Shown in pieces: positions 47,657-57,624 of a stretch of DNA of 64,000 nt; the stretch's first letter is position 1; each line of letters begins with the position of its first letter. The DNA is from Scleromatobacter sp038243995 (GTDB lineage Bacteria; Pseudomonadota; Gammaproteobacteria; Burkholderiales; Burkholderiaceae_C): NCBI GenBank assembly GCA_038243995.1, contig JBBRTV010000011.1, positions 1-64,000 of the forward strand, read 5' to 3'. Made by a program: the position numbers and the translations under genes. Below the pieces are notes generated by a model. It saw only the letters and a list, made by a program, of their open reading frames with translations, did no database searches and was not told the DNA's origin.

Positions 47657-49102
47657 ATGACCGCATTCAGTTTCTTCTGGCACGACTACGAAACCTTCGG
47701 CCGCGTGCCGCGCCGTGACCGCCCCGCCCAGTTCGCCGGCATCCGCACCGATGCCAATCTCGACGAGGTCGGCCAGCCCGTGATGCATTACTGCCGGCCC
47801 GCGCCCGACTCGCTGCCCGATCCCGAATCGTGCCTGCTTACGGGCATCGTTCCCCAGACCTGCCTGGAAAAGGGCCTGCCCGAGCATGCGTTCGCCGCGG
47901 AGATCGAAGGCGCGCTCGCGCAACCCGGCACCGTGGGCGTCGGCTACAACACGATCCGCTTCGACGACGAGGTCACGCGCCACCTGTTCTGGCGCAACCT
48001 GATCGACCCGTACGCGCGCGAGTGGCAGAACGAATGCGGGCGCTGGGACTTGCTCGACACCGTGCGCGCCGCCTGGGCGCTGCGCCCCGAGGGCATCGTG
48101 TGGCCGCAGCACGACGACGGCCGCGCCTCGTTCAAGCTGGAGCACCTCACGCACGCCAACGGCATCGTGCACGAGGCCGCGCACGATGCGCTGTCCGACG
48201 TGCGCGCCACGATCGCGCTCGCCCGCCTCGTCAAGACGCGCAAGCCGCGCCTGTGGGACTTCTGCCTCAAGCTGCGCCGCAAGGAGGCGGTCTGGCAGGA
48301 GATCGGCGTGGCGCGGCCCTTCGTGCACCTGTCGGGCATGTACGCGCTGGAAAGCGGCTGCATGGCCATCGTCTACCCGCTGGCCCAGCATCCGACCAAC
48401 AAGAACGAACTGCTCGTCTGGGACCTGGCGCACGACCCGCAGGAACTCGCCGGCCTCAGCGCCGAGAGCCTGCGCCAGCGCATGTTCACGCGCACGGCCG
48501 ACCTGCCGGAGGGCATCGCGCGGCTGCCGATCAAGAGCGTCCACGTCAACAAGTCGCCCATCGTCATCGGCAACCTCAAGACGCTCACGCCCGCCGTGCT
48601 GGAGCGCAGCGCGATCGACGTCGAGCGCGCCTTGCGTCATGCGCAGGCGGCGCCCGACATCGCGACGCTGATGCAGGGCGCGTGGCGCGAGGTCTACGCG
48701 CGGCCGGCGCCGGCCGAGGCGCCCGACGTCGACGAAGACCTGTACGGCGGCTTCGTCGGCAACGAGGACAGGCGCAAGCTCGAACGCCTGCGCAGGCTTT
48801 CCGGCGAGCAGCTCGCGGGCCAGCGCGTGGCGTTCGACGACGCGCGGCTCGAGGAAATCCTGTTCCGCTACCGCGCGCGCAACTTCACCGACACCCTGTC
48901 GACCGACGAGCGCGAGCGCTGGCTCGATCACTGCAGCGCGCGGCTGCACGAAGGCGCGGGCGGCGCGACCACGCTGCCGCAGTTCTTCGACCGCATCGAC
49001 CAGCTCAACGAGGGAGCCGATGAGCGCGGCCAGGAAATCCTCGGCGCGCTGTACGACTACGCGGAACAGATCGCGCCGCCCCATCGCGCGAGCGTGCGAT
49101 GA
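47657..49102 (+). CDS. sbcB: Exonuclease I (exodeoxyribonuclease I)
   Basis: 481 residues; ATG 47657 starts the conserved MTAFSFFWHDYETFG. DEDDh exonuclease motifs: ExoI-type D-E pair in HDYETFG, VGYNTIRFDDEVTRHLFWRN, and HDALSDVRATIALARLV with the last Asp. SH3-like and C-terminal helical domains follow (IKSVHVNKSPIVIGNLKTL, RNFTDTLSTDERERWLDHCS). It degrades single-stranded DNA 3' to 5' in recombination and mismatch repair. The stop overlaps the next gene by 4 bases. Confidence 0.95.
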   Translation: MTAFSFFWHDYETFGRVPRRDRPAQFAGIRTDANLDEVGQPVMHYCRPAPDSLPDPESCLLTGIVPQTCLEKGLPEHAFAAEIEGALAQPGTVGVGYNTIRFDDEVTRHLFWRNLIDPYAREWQNECGRWDLLDTVRAAWALRPEGIVWPQHDDGRASFKLEHLTHANGIVHEAAHDALSDVRATIALARLVKTRKPRLWDFCLKLRRKEAVWQEIGVARPFVHLSGMYALESGCMAIVYPLAQHPTNKNELLVWDLAHDPQELAGLSAESLRQRMFTRTADLPEGIARLPIKSVHVNKSPIVIGNLKTLTPAVLERSAIDVERALRHAQAAPDIATLMQGAWREVYARPAPAEAPDVDEDLYGGFVGNEDRRKLERLRRLSGEQLAGQRVAFDDARLEEILFRYRARNFTDTLSTDERERWLDHCSARLHEGAGGATTLPQFFDRIDQLNEGADERGQEILGALYDYAEQIAPPHRASVR

Positions 49103-50079
49103 GCGCAGCGCTGGCGGATTCGGGCGTGGCGGGCGCGGCGGGCTTCGGGCGGCAGGCGCCGCTGGTCGCCGTGGTCGGGGCCGGCGCGGTTGGCTGCTAC
49201 TACGGCGCCATGCTCGCCCGCGCCGGCGTGCCGGTGATGCTGATCGGGCGCCCTGCGCACGTCGAGGCGATGCAACGCGATGGCCTGCGGTTGACGACGG
49301 CTGTGTTCGACGAACATCCGTCCGTGCAGGCCAGCACCGACGTCGCAGCGGCGGCGGGCGCCCGGCTCGTCCTCGTGTGCGTGAAGGCGACCGATACCGA
49401 TGCCACGGGCGCGAGCCTCGCGCCGCACCTCGCGCCCGACGCGCGCGTGCTGAGCCTGCAGAACGGCGTCGACAACGCGGGCCGCCTGCAGGCCGTCCTC
49501 GGCGTGCCGGTGGCGCCGGCGGTGGTGTACGTGGCGAGCGAGATGGCCGGTCCGGGGCACGTGCGCCACATGGGCCGCGGCGAGCTGGTGATTCCGTCCG
49601 ACCTCGGCGCCGGGGAATCCGCCGCGATGACATCGGCCGACATCGTCGCGCTGTTCGCATCCGCCGGCGTGCCGGTCGAGTGCTCCGCCAACGTCGCCGG
49701 CGCGCTGTGGAGCAAGCTGGTGCTGAACTGCGCCTACAACGCCCTGTCCGCCATCACGGGCCTGCCCTACGGCAAGCTGGTGCAGCAGCCCGGCGTGCCG
49801 CAGACGATGCGCGACGCGGTGCTCGAATGCCTGGCCGTCGCCGCCGCCCTCGGCGTCGCGCTGCCGGGCGACGTGTTCGATGCCGTCGACCGCATCGCCC
49901 GCACGATGCCCGGCCAGTCGTCCTCGACCGCGCAGGACCTGCGCCGCGGCAAGCCCAGCGAGATCGACCACCTGAACGGCTACGTGGCGCGCGCGGGCGA
50001 GCGCCTGGGCATCGCGACGCCGGTCAACCGCGCCCTGCATGCGATCGTCAAGGCGATCGAGGGGCGCGTGGCGGGCTGA
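49099..50079 (+). CDS. Ketopantoate reductase family protein (PanE-like)
   Basis: 326 residues. NAD(P)-binding motif VAVVGAGAVGCYYGAMLARA, then LVLVCVKATDTDATG, LSLQNGVDNAGRLQAVLG, the active-site Lys segment ALWSKLVLNCAYNALSAITG, and SSTAQDLRRGKPSEIDHLNG near the C-terminus. It reduces 2-dehydropantoate with NADPH if it is PanE; the family also contains paralogues acting on other 2-keto acids. The ATGA overlap with sbcB implies a joint transcript but no known shared function. Confidence 0.85.
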   Translation: MSAALADSGVAGAAGFGRQAPLVAVVGAGAVGCYYGAMLARAGVPVMLIGRPAHVEAMQRDGLRLTTAVFDEHPSVQASTDVAAAAGARLVLVCVKATDTDATGASLAPHLAPDARVLSLQNGVDNAGRLQAVLGVPVAPAVVYVASEMAGPGHVRHMGRGELVIPSDLGAGESAAMTSADIVALFASAGVPVECSANVAGALWSKLVLNCAYNALSAITGLPYGKLVQQPGVPQTMRDAVLECLAVAAALGVALPGDVFDAVDRIARTMPGQSSSTAQDLRRGKPSEIDHLNGYVARAGERLGIATPVNRALHAIVKAIEGRVAG

Positions 50080-50086
50080 GCTGTCG

Positions 50087-50120
50087 CCCGGTCGTGGCGA
50101 TCTCGCCGCGACCGGGGTTT
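50087..50120 (+). terminator. Strong hairpin between convergent genes
   Basis: A 13-bp stem (50087-50099 with 50104-50116, one G-U pair) with an ATCT loop is followed by GTTT. It lies 8 bases past the PanE-like stop and 14 bases before the end of the convergent PBP gene, so it may end both transcripts. Confidence 0.7.
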
Positions 50121-50133
50121 CATCCGGTCGCGT

Positions 50134-52638
50134 TCACCGCAACGCGGGCGGCAGCCGCTCCAGCGGCTCCGGCGTCTGCGCCGGCCCCTTGGGGATCACG
50201 TGCGCCGGCGGCTGCGACGAGTTCGGCGGCGCATAGACGGGCGGCAGCGCAATCGCTCCGGGGCTGGGCGCCGGGGTGGCGACCACGCCCACGGGCGGCG
50301 CCTGGGGTTCCGCCGCCGTCGGCAGCGGCGCCTCGCCCGGGCGCGGCGCGCGCTGCACCGAGGGTGGGTTGCCGGGTTGCATGCCCAGTTGCGCCACATA
50401 GCCGCCGTCGACGAACTCGTCGTATCGCCAGTCGCCCTGGAACTCCTGCACCCCGGCCGGCGTCTTGAGGATAGTCACGGGCTGGTCTTTCAAGGCCTGG
50501 CGCATGTACTCGATCCAGATCGGCAGCGCGAGGGTGGCGCCGAACTCGCGCGCGCCCAGGCTGGTGTTGTCGTCGTGCCCCATCCAGACGACCGTCGCGA
50601 TCGCGGGCTGGAAGCCGGCGAACCAGGTGTCGACGGCGTCATTGGTGGTGCCGGTCTTGCCATAGATGTCGGTGCGCTTGAGTTGCGCCTGCGCCCTGGC
50701 AGCGGTGCCGGTGCGGGTCACCTCGTTGAGCAGGCTGGCGACGACGAAAGCGTTGCGGGCCGGCACGACGCGCTGGTCTTCGTTCGGCGACGGCGGCAGT
50801 GGCGGCGCCTGGAACAGCACGTTGCCCTTGGCATCGGTGATCTTCTCGATGTAGCGCGGCGTGATGCCGTAGCCGCCGTTGGCGAAGGCCGAGTAGGCGC
50901 GCGCCATCTGCATGGGCGTGACACTGCCGGCACCGAGCGCGAGGGTGAGGTTGTCGGGATGCTTGTCGGGGGCGAAGCCGAAGTGGCCCGCCCATTCCCG
51001 CACGGTGCCGGTGCCCAGCATCTGCACGAGCCGGATGCTGACCAGGTTCTTGGACTTCGCGAGCGCCGTGCGCAGGGTCATCGGGCCGTCGAACGTGTTG
51101 TCGTCGTCCTTCGGGTTCCAGTGCGCGCCGCCGCCCGCCGACTCGTCGAATTCGAGCGGCGCGTCGTTGATCAGGGTGGCCGGCTGCACGCCGTGCTCGA
51201 GCGCCGTCGAGTACACGAAGGGCTTGAAGCTCGAGCCCGGCTGGCGCCACGCGCTCGTCACGTGGTTGAACTGGCTGTGCGAGAAGTCGAATCCGCCGAC
51301 GAGTGCGCGCACCTGGCCGGTGGCGGTATCGAGCGAGACCAGGGCCGCCTCGGTGTCGGGCCATTGCGCGACGCGCCATTCGGCCTTGGGCGCCGTGCCG
51401 GCGTTGGTGCGGATCACGCGGATGATGGCGCCACGGGCGATCGCCACGTCTTCCGCCGCACGCGGCTTGAGCGCCGCCTGGACGCCCTTGAGCGCGTCGC
51501 CCGCCAGGCGCAGCGTCTCGCCGCTCGCCAGGATGGCGACGATCTCCTTCGGGCTCGCATGTGTCACGACGGCCACGCGCAGGTCGTCGTCGTCGGGATG
51601 GTCGTGCAGCGCCGTGGCGGCGGCGGCGTCGATGTCGGCATCGGTGTCCGGCAGTTCCTCGTTGTCTTCCGGGCCGCGCCAGGCCTGGCGGCGATCGAAT
51701 TCGATGACGCCGCGGCGCACGGCCGCGCGGGCCGCGTCCTGGTCGGCCGCGATCAGCGACGTGGTGACCTTGAGGCCCTGCGAATAGGCCGCCTGACCGT
51801 AGCGCTGCACGACGGTCTGGCGAACCATCTCCGCCAGGTATTCGGCGCTGACCGGCGGCGACCAGTGGCCGACGATCTTGAGCGGCTGCGCCTTCGCGGC
51901 CGCGTATTGCGCGTCGGTGATCGCGCCGGTTTCGTGCATGCGCATCAGCACCACCTGCTGGCGGCTGTGCGCACGCTCGAAATGCTCCACCGGGTCGGCA
52001 CCGCGCGGGTTCTGCGGCAGGCCGGCCAGCATCGCCGCCTCGGCGATCGTGAGCTGGGCCGACGGCTTGCCGAAGTAGGTCAGCGACGCCGCCTCGAAGC
52101 CGTAGGCGTGCTGGCCGAGGTAGATCTGGTTCATGTACAGCTCGAGGATCTGGTCCTTCGTCAGCGCGCGCTCGATCTTCAGCGCCAGCAGCACCTCGGA
52201 GAACTTGCGCGTGTACGACTGCTTGCGGCTGAGGAAGAAGTTGCGCGCGACCTGCTGCGTGATGGTCGAGCCGCCCTGCATGCGGTGGTGGAAAAGGTTG
52301 GCGAAGAACGCGCGCGTGATGCCTTTGATGCTGACGCCGTTGTGCCCGCGGAATCCGGCGTCCTCGGTCGCGATCAGGGCGTCCTGCAGCCCCTTGGGGA
52401 AGTCGGCGATGGCGACGAAACGGCGCCGTTCGGGGCCGAACTGCGCCAGTTCGATGCCGTCGCGCGTGAGGATTTCCAGCGGCTGGCGCGGCTGGTAGTG
52501 GGTGATCTCGTCGAGTTCGGGCAACTGGGCCGTGACGACCGCGATCGCGGTGACGAGTGCCACCAGGACCCCCGCGACGACGAAGCCGGAGACCCACCCG
52601 ACGGTGATCCACTGTTGCCTGGTTAGCTTTTTCAGCAC
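50134..52638 (-). CDS. mrcA: Penicillin-binding protein 1A (bifunctional peptidoglycan synthase)
   Basis: 834 residues if GTG 52638 (LKKLTRQQW) is the start; a TTG 63 bases further up is possible. A TM anchor (GWVSGFVVAGVLVALVTAIA) is followed by the glycosyltransferase domain with EDAGFRGHNG, catalytic Glu, and MQGGSTITQQVARNFFL. The transpeptidase domain has SxxK in GSSFKPFVYS, SxN in AKSKNLVS and KTGT in IYGKTGTTNDAVD. An OB-like insert separates them. The last 110 residues are a proline-rich tail. It builds cell-wall glycan and cross-links it. No competence-type pilM/N genes adjoin. Confidence 0.93.
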   Translation of the reverse strand: MLKKLTRQQWITVGWVSGFVVAGVLVALVTAIAVVTAQLPELDEITHYQPRQPLEILTRDGIELAQFGPERRRFVAIADFPKGLQDALIATEDAGFRGHNGVSIKGITRAFFANLFHHRMQGGSTITQQVARNFFLSRKQSYTRKFSEVLLALKIERALTKDQILELYMNQIYLGQHAYGFEAASLTYFGKPSAQLTIAEAAMLAGLPQNPRGADPVEHFERAHSRQQVVLMRMHETGAITDAQYAAAKAQPLKIVGHWSPPVSAEYLAEMVRQTVVQRYGQAAYSQGLKVTTSLIAADQDAARAAVRRGVIEFDRRQAWRGPEDNEELPDTDADIDAAAATALHDHPDDDDLRVAVVTHASPKEIVAILASGETLRLAGDALKGVQAALKPRAAEDVAIARGAIIRVIRTNAGTAPKAEWRVAQWPDTEAALVSLDTATGQVRALVGGFDFSHSQFNHVTSAWRQPGSSFKPFVYSTALEHGVQPATLINDAPLEFDESAGGGAHWNPKDDDNTFDGPMTLRTALAKSKNLVSIRLVQMLGTGTVREWAGHFGFAPDKHPDNLTLALGAGSVTPMQMARAYSAFANGGYGITPRYIEKITDAKGNVLFQAPPLPPSPNEDQRVVPARNAFVVASLLNEVTRTGTAARAQAQLKRTDIYGKTGTTNDAVDTWFAGFQPAIATVVWMGHDDNTSLGAREFGATLALPIWIEYMRQALKDQPVTILKTPAGVQEFQGDWRYDEFVDGGYVAQLGMQPGNPPSVQRAPRPGEAPLPTAAEPQAPPVGVVATPAPSPGAIALPPVYAPPNSSQPPAHVIPKGPAQTPEPLERLPPALR

Positions 52639-52762
52639 GATAGCGGCTGCGGGGAGGCAGCGATTGGCACAAGGGGCCGACTTTAAGCCACGCGCAGGCA
52701 ACGCCTGCCGTCGAGTTCGCGGGCGGCGCCCGAAACGCTCCGGCGTGCCGTCCCGGCCGGGG

Positions 52763-53887
52763 TCAGGCCCCGCGCGGCAGGCTGAAGGCGAAGGTCGAGC
52801 CCACGCCCACGGTGCTGCGTGCCGAGATCTCGCCGCCCATCGCCTCGACCAGCCAGCGCGTCAGCACCAGGCCGATACCGACACCGGTGGTGCTCGAGCC
52901 GGCGCGGCCCAGGCGATTGAAGGGCTCGAAAAGATGCGCCATCTGCACGGCGCCGATGCCCGGGCCGGTGTCGGTCATGGCGACCTGCCAGCCGTCGGGG
53001 GCGTCGGCGATCGCGACATCGATCCCGCCGCCGTCGCGGTTGTACTTGATCGCGTTGCTCAGCAGGTTCTTCAGCACCTGGTCGAGGCGCTCGGCGTCGG
53101 CGAGGACGACCGCGTCAGCCGGCGCGCCGGAAAAGCGGATCGAGACGGCGCGCCGGTCGGCCAGCGGACGCATGCGTTCACAGGCCTGCTGTACCAGCGG
53201 CGCGAGCGGCAGCGCTTGCGGGCGCATCTGGAGCTGCCCGCGCTCCATGCTGGTGATGTCCAGCACGTCGTCGACCATGGCGAGGAGTTGCCAGCCCGCG
53301 TCTTCGATATGCGTGGTGTAGCGGCGCTGGTCGTCGACGTTGGATTCGCCGAGCTGTTGCGCGAGCAACTGGGCGAAGCCCAGCACGGCGTTGAGCGGCG
53401 TGCGCAGTTCGTGGCTCATGCGCGACAGGAAATCGGCCTTGGCACGCGTCGCCGCCTCGGCCAGGTCGCGCTCTCGCCGCAGGGTCTCGGCTTCCCGGCG
53501 ATCCGTCAGGTCGGTGAGCGTGCCTATCATCCGCAACGCCTTGCCCTCGCTATCGCGTTCCACCACCCGGCCGCGCGACATCACCCAGCGATAGCGGCCG
53601 TCGGAGGCGAGGATCCTGAATTCGCACTGGTAGGTCTCGGTGCGGCCGGCGATGTGGTCGACCTGGGCGGCCAGCATGCCCTGGAGCTCGTCCGGATGGA
53701 CGCGCGCGCGCCAGGTCGCGGCGTCGTCTTCCTCGTCCGTCGCGCCGTAGCCCAGCATGTCCTTCCACTGGGGCGAGTACAACACGCGCTGGCGAGCGAT
53801 ATCCAGGTCCCAGACACCGAACTGCGCGCTGTGCAGGGCCAGCCCCCAGCGCCGCTCGAGCAGCCGCAGTTCGTTGCGCATCGACAT
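52763..53887 (-). CDS. PAS-domain sensor histidine kinase
   Basis: 374 residues without transmembrane helices, so cytosolic. A PAS/PAC unit (FGVWDLDIARQRVLYSPQWK, MIGTLTDLTDRREAE) precedes HisKA with the phospho-His in FLSRMSHELRTPLNAVLGFA. The HATPase domain has NLLSNAIKYNRDGGG, DTGPGIG and TTGVGIGLVLTRWLVEAMGG. No receiver domain or partner regulator is encoded next door. Start at ATG 53887; a second ATG lies two codons in. Confidence 0.92.
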   Translation of the reverse strand: MSMRNELRLLERRWGLALHSAQFGVWDLDIARQRVLYSPQWKDMLGYGATDEEDDAATWRARVHPDELQGMLAAQVDHIAGRTETYQCEFRILASDGRYRWVMSRGRVVERDSEGKALRMIGTLTDLTDRREAETLRRERDLAEAATRAKADFLSRMSHELRTPLNAVLGFAQLLAQQLGESNVDDQRRYTTHIEDAGWQLLAMVDDVLDITSMERGQLQMRPQALPLAPLVQQACERMRPLADRRAVSIRFSGAPADAVVLADAERLDQVLKNLLSNAIKYNRDGGGIDVAIADAPDGWQVAMTDTGPGIGAVQMAHLFEPFNRLGRAGSSTTGVGIGLVLTRWLVEAMGGEISARSTVGVGSTFAFSLPRGA

Positions 53888-54262
53888 CCGCTATCGTCCC
53901 TTGTACAAGTGTTCACTGGTCGGCCCGCGCAGTCTCGCTCATGCCCGTGTTTCTCTGCGATAAATTTGCGCCGTCTTTCGACGCCAATTCATGTGCGCCG
54001 GGCGTGGTGCGCCCGGGGCCGGTCATCGAATTCCAGCGGAGTCTGGTGGCGTCGCCGGGCGGCAGCCCTCGGCGGGCCGGTCCAGGCCGCGGCCGGTGCG
54101 AGCGATCGCCCGGGGACATGCGAGCCGGCGCGCGCGGCATTCGCGGGCGGCCCCGATGTCAAGCGTCAAGCGCGCCGGCGCCCCGCGCATATGCGCCTCA
54201 CGCCGAACCACCACCGATCGTTGCGATTGACGGCGGCCGGCCCTGCGCCGAGACTCTGCCTC
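53888..54262. other. Divergent promoter region between kinase and flavoprotein genes
   Basis: 375 bases without a gene. Locally AT-richer bases (53950-53975) may hold the kinase promoter. A short GTACAAGTGTTCACTGGTC stretch resembles a weak dyad. Nothing firmer is visible. Confidence 0.4.
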
Positions 54263-55423
54263 ATGCTCGACATCGAACGCGCCGCCGATCAGCTCGCCCA
54301 TCAGCTCGCAGCGACCGCCGTCGAGCGCGATCGCATCGGCGGCCATGCGGCGGCGGCCCGCGAAGACGTGCGCGCCAGCGGCCTCCTGGCGCTGACGATC
54401 CCGACCGAATTCGGCGGCTTGGGGGCCGACTGGCCCACGTTCCACGCCACGCTGCGCCGCGTCGCGGTGGCCGACAGCGCGCTCGCGCACCTCTACGGAT
54501 TCCATCACTTGCAGATGGCTTCGCTGCTGCTGTACGGCACGCAGGCGCAGCAGCGGCGCCAGTTCGGCGAGACCGTCACGCAAGGCCTGTTCTGGGGCAA
54601 TGCGCTCAACCCGCTCGACCAGCGCACGGTCGCCACCGAGACCGCGGACGGCTGGCTGTTCAACGGCCCGAAGAGCTTCTCGTCCGGTTCGGTCGGTTCC
54701 GACCGCATGGTCGTGTCGGCCTGGCACCGGCCGACCGAGAGCCTCGTCATCGCGACGACTCCTACGCGCCGCATGGGCATCACCGTGCGTGCCGACTGGG
54801 ACGCGTTCGGGCAGAAGCAGACCGACAGCGGCACCGTCGAGTTCGAGCGCGTGCTGATCTCCGCGGACGACGTGCTCGTGGCGCCGGGGGTGGCGCAGAC
54901 GCCGCGCATGACGCTGCGCACGCTGGTCTCGCAACTCATCATGGCCAATCTCTACCTCGGCATCGCGATCGGCGCGTTCGACGAGGCGCGCGACTACACG
55001 CGCGAGCAGACGCGGCCCTGGCAGGCCTCTGGCGTCGCGCGCGCGATCGACGATCCCGTCGTGCAGCACCGCTACGGCCAGCTCAAGCTGCTGATCCGCG
55101 CCGCCGAGGCCGTGGCGGACGTCGCCGCCAGGCAACTCGACGCCGCGTTCGCGCGCGGCAACGCGCTCGAAGCCGGCGAGCGCGGCGAACTGGCGATCGC
55201 CGTCTCCGAAGCCAAGGTGCTCGCCCACCGCGCCGCGATGGACATCAGTTCGCAGTTCTTCGAGCTGACCGGGGCGCGTTCGACCTCGCAGAAACTGGGG
55301 CTCGACCGCTTCTGGCGCAATGCGCGCGTGCACACGCTGCACGATCCCGTCGACTACAAGCTGCGCGACATCGGACGCCACGCGCTGGACGGCAAGACGC
55401 CGGACCCCACCTCCTATTCCTGA
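54263..55423 (+). CDS. Acyl-CoA dehydrogenase-fold flavin monooxygenase (DszC/SfnC-like)
   Basis: 386 residues from ATG 54263. It has the acyl-CoA dehydrogenase fold: N-terminal helices with IPTEFGGLGADWPTF, a middle barrel (WLFNGPKSFSSGSVGSDRMV), and a C-terminal bundle (FELTGARSTSQKLGLDRFWR, NARVHTLHDPVDYKLRDIGR). The H-x-DP and NAR-HT ends match the reduced-flavin-dependent group (DszC, SfnC-like), which oxygenates sulfur or nitrogen compounds, rather than true acyl-CoA dehydrogenases with a catalytic Glu. No reductase partner is adjacent; the YeeE transporter is 24 kb away. Confidence 0.8.
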   Translation: MLDIERAADQLAHQLAATAVERDRIGGHAAAAREDVRASGLLALTIPTEFGGLGADWPTFHATLRRVAVADSALAHLYGFHHLQMASLLLYGTQAQQRRQFGETVTQGLFWGNALNPLDQRTVATETADGWLFNGPKSFSSGSVGSDRMVVSAWHRPTESLVIATTPTRRMGITVRADWDAFGQKQTDSGTVEFERVLISADDVLVAPGVAQTPRMTLRTLVSQLIMANLYLGIAIGAFDEARDYTREQTRPWQASGVARAIDDPVVQHRYGQLKLLIRAAEAVADVAARQLDAAFARGNALEAGERGELAIAVSEAKVLAHRAAMDISSQFFELTGARSTSQKLGLDRFWRNARVHTLHDPVDYKLRDIGRHALDGKTPDPTSYS

Positions 55424-55608
55424 GCGGTGGCATCGCGCCGCGCCCTGGGGGCGGCGAACCGTCGGGGCCCAGACTTGTGAGCAAAGACGATGCAATCGGC
55501 GGCGGGGCATCATTTTGCCGGGCAAGGTCAAGTCACGACCGCCCGTGCTGACGGGCCAGGCCGTCCGGCACGCCTTGCGTGCCGCGCACGCCATCTGAAC
55601 GCGGCTTC

Positions 55609-56244
55609 TCAGGCCTGCGCGCAGCGCCGGCGCAGGAACTGTCCGGCGACGAACAGGTCGCGCTCGATCGCACGCCGCGCCGCGGCGGGGTCGCGGTGGT
55701 CCAGCGCGCGCATGAGGTCCGCGTGGGCGTCGTTGAGCACGGCGGGGGCCGCGGCATCCTCGAACAACTGGTTCGACAGCGGGCCCACGCGCAGCCATAC
55801 CGTCTCGATGAGCGTCATCAGCAGCGGCGAGCCGGCGGCGCGGTACAGGCGCACATGGAAGTCTTCGTTCGCGATGAGGTAGGCCTTCGCGTCGCGGTGC
55901 TGCAGCGCGGCGTCCATGCGCTGCACGTCGTCGTTCAGCGCCGCGCGGTCGGCGTCGGACAGGCGCAGCGCGCCGCGCTCGGCGGCCTCGCCTTCGAGCA
56001 GCAGCCGAGTCTGCAGCACGTCGTCGAACTCGGCGCGCGACAGCCGCGGCACGGCGACCCCGCGGTTCGGGCTGTACGAGAGCGCGCCTTCGGCCGCGAG
56101 ACGCTGCAAGGCCGCGCGCACCGGCATCAGGCCCACGCCCAGCTCGGCGGCGACGTCGCGCAGCTTGAGGCGCTCGCCGGGCAGGAAGCGGCCCACCGTC
56201 ACCCATTGGCGCAGCGTCGTGTAGGTGGCCTGTTCCTGCGTCAT
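55609..56244 (-). CDS. GntR-family regulator with FCD domain
   Basis: 211 residues. Winged helix: MTQEQATYTTLRQWVTVGRF, RLKLRDVAAELGVGLMPVRA and ALQRLAAEGALSYSPNRGVA. An FCD ligand domain follows (RLLLEGEAAERGALRLSDAD, ANEDFHVRLYRAAGSPLLM, ALDHRDPAAARRAIERDLF). It is the third gene of a run with the PuuA-like synthetase and the aminotransferase, overlapping the latter by 4 bases. It is the natural candidate to bind the paired TGTGATCACA sites ahead of the synthetase gene. Confidence 0.88.
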   Translation of the reverse strand: MTQEQATYTTLRQWVTVGRFLPGERLKLRDVAAELGVGLMPVRAALQRLAAEGALSYSPNRGVAVPRLSRAEFDDVLQTRLLLEGEAAERGALRLSDADRAALNDDVQRMDAALQHRDAKAYLIANEDFHVRLYRAAGSPLLMTLIETVWLRVGPLSNQLFEDAAAPAVLNDAHADLMRALDHRDPAAARRAIERDLFVAGQFLRRRCAQA

Positions 56245-57611
56245 CCGCACAGGTGCGCGAGCACCTCGTCGAACGCCCCGAGCAGCCGCGCCACGTCGTC
56301 GTCGCCCGTGACGGGGCTGGCCAGCAGCATGTTGTGGAAGGGTGTGATCATCACGCCGCGGTTGAGGAGAGCCAGGTGGATCAGGTGCTCCAGGGCCGGT
56401 CGCGCCAGGGCGCCCGCCGCGCTGCCGTTGCGCGGCGGCCGCGGCGAAAACTGGAACTCGCAGCGCGCGCCGACTTGCGTCACGCACCACGGCAGGCCGT
56501 GGCGCGCGATCGCGGCACGCAGGCCCTCGGCCACCGCGGTGCAGCAGGCGAGCATCCGGTCGTAGGCCGCCGGCGTCGCCACTTCGGCCAGCGTGGCGCG
56601 CATCGCGGCCATCGCGAGCATGTTGGCCGTCAAGGTGGTGCCGATGCCCGAGTGGCCGGGCGGCGCGGCCCGCTTGGCCGCCATCGCGCGCGCCGCCAGC
56701 TCGGCGCTGAAACCGTAGACCGCGCAGGGCACGCCGCCGCCGATCGGCTTGCCGAGCACCAGCGCATCGGGACGCAGGCCGTGCGCCTGCGCATAGCCGC
56801 CGGGGCCGCTGCTGAGCGTATGGGTCTCGTCGAAGATCAGCAACGCGCCGTGTTCGCGGATCAGGGCCTGCGCGCGTTCCCAGTAGCCGGGCTCCGGCAG
56901 CACCATGCCGATGTTGGTCATCACCGGCTCGGCGAGCACGCAGGCGATGTCGCCCGCGCGCAGCGCCTGCTCGAGCGCGGCGAGGTCGTTGAATTCGATG
57001 ACGACGGTGTGCTGCGTCAAGTCGTGCACCTGGCCCAGCAGGCTGTCGCGCGGCTGCGGCCGGCCGTCGACCAGATCGACGAACACGTCGTCCACGGTGC
57101 CGTGGTAGCAGCCGTTGAACACCAGCAGCTTCTTGCGCCCCGTGGCGGCGCGCACCCAGCGCAGCAGGAAGCGGTTGGCGTCGCTGGCCGTCATCGCGCT
57201 CTGCCAGGCCGGGAGCCCGAAGCGTCGGGCCAGTTCCTCGCCGACCCACGCGGCATCTTCCGTCGCGAGCATCGTGGTGCACCCGCGTGCCACCTGGGCG
57301 CACACCGCGGCGACGACGGGCGGGCTCGCGTGGCCGAACATCGCGCCGGTGTCGCCGAGGCAGAAATCGACACGCTCGTTGCCGTCGACGTCGATCACGC
57401 GCGCACCCGCGGCGGACGCCACGTGCAGCGCGAACGGCGTCGACCAGTCGTTCATCCAGTGCAGCGGCACGCCGAACAGCCAGTGCGGTGCGGTGCGGCG
57501 CGCGAGCGCGGCCGACGCCGGGTTGGCGGCGATGAAGCGTTCGCGCTCGACCGCGGCCACGCGCGCGAGCCGCGTCTCGTCGAGTCCGGTCGTCGTGGGG
57601 GAGGGCATCAT
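56241..57611 (-). CDS. Class III (PLP) aminotransferase, glutamate-1-semialdehyde-mutase-like
   Basis: 456 residues. It opens with a HemL-like start (ALARRTAPHWLFGVPLHWMN), then VDFCLGDTGAMFGHASPPVV, KLLVFNGCYHGTVDDVFVDL, the PLP-phosphate segment IFDETHTLSSGPGGYAQ and the Schiff-base lysine in LVLGKPIGGGVPCAVYG. These are fold type I, subgroup II features. Placed 13 bases after a PuuA-like glutamine synthetase, it could transaminate a polyamine- or amine-derived semialdehyde or diamine. The exact substrate is open; GSA mutase itself is less likely because of the context. Confidence 0.82.
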   Translation of the reverse strand: MMPSPTTTGLDETRLARVAAVERERFIAANPASAALARRTAPHWLFGVPLHWMNDWSTPFALHVASAAGARVIDVDGNERVDFCLGDTGAMFGHASPPVVAAVCAQVARGCTTMLATEDAAWVGEELARRFGLPAWQSAMTASDANRFLLRWVRAATGRKKLLVFNGCYHGTVDDVFVDLVDGRPQPRDSLLGQVHDLTQHTVVIEFNDLAALEQALRAGDIACVLAEPVMTNIGMVLPEPGYWERAQALIREHGALLIFDETHTLSSGPGGYAQAHGLRPDALVLGKPIGGGVPCAVYGFSAELAARAMAAKRAAPPGHSGIGTTLTANMLAMAAMRATLAEVATPAAYDRMLACCTAVAEGLRAAIARHGLPWCVTQVGARCEFQFSPRPPRNGSAAGALARPALEHLIHLALLNRGVMITPFHNMLLASPVTGDDDVARLLGAFDEVLAHLCG

Positions 57612-57624
57612 GATCCGTTCTCCG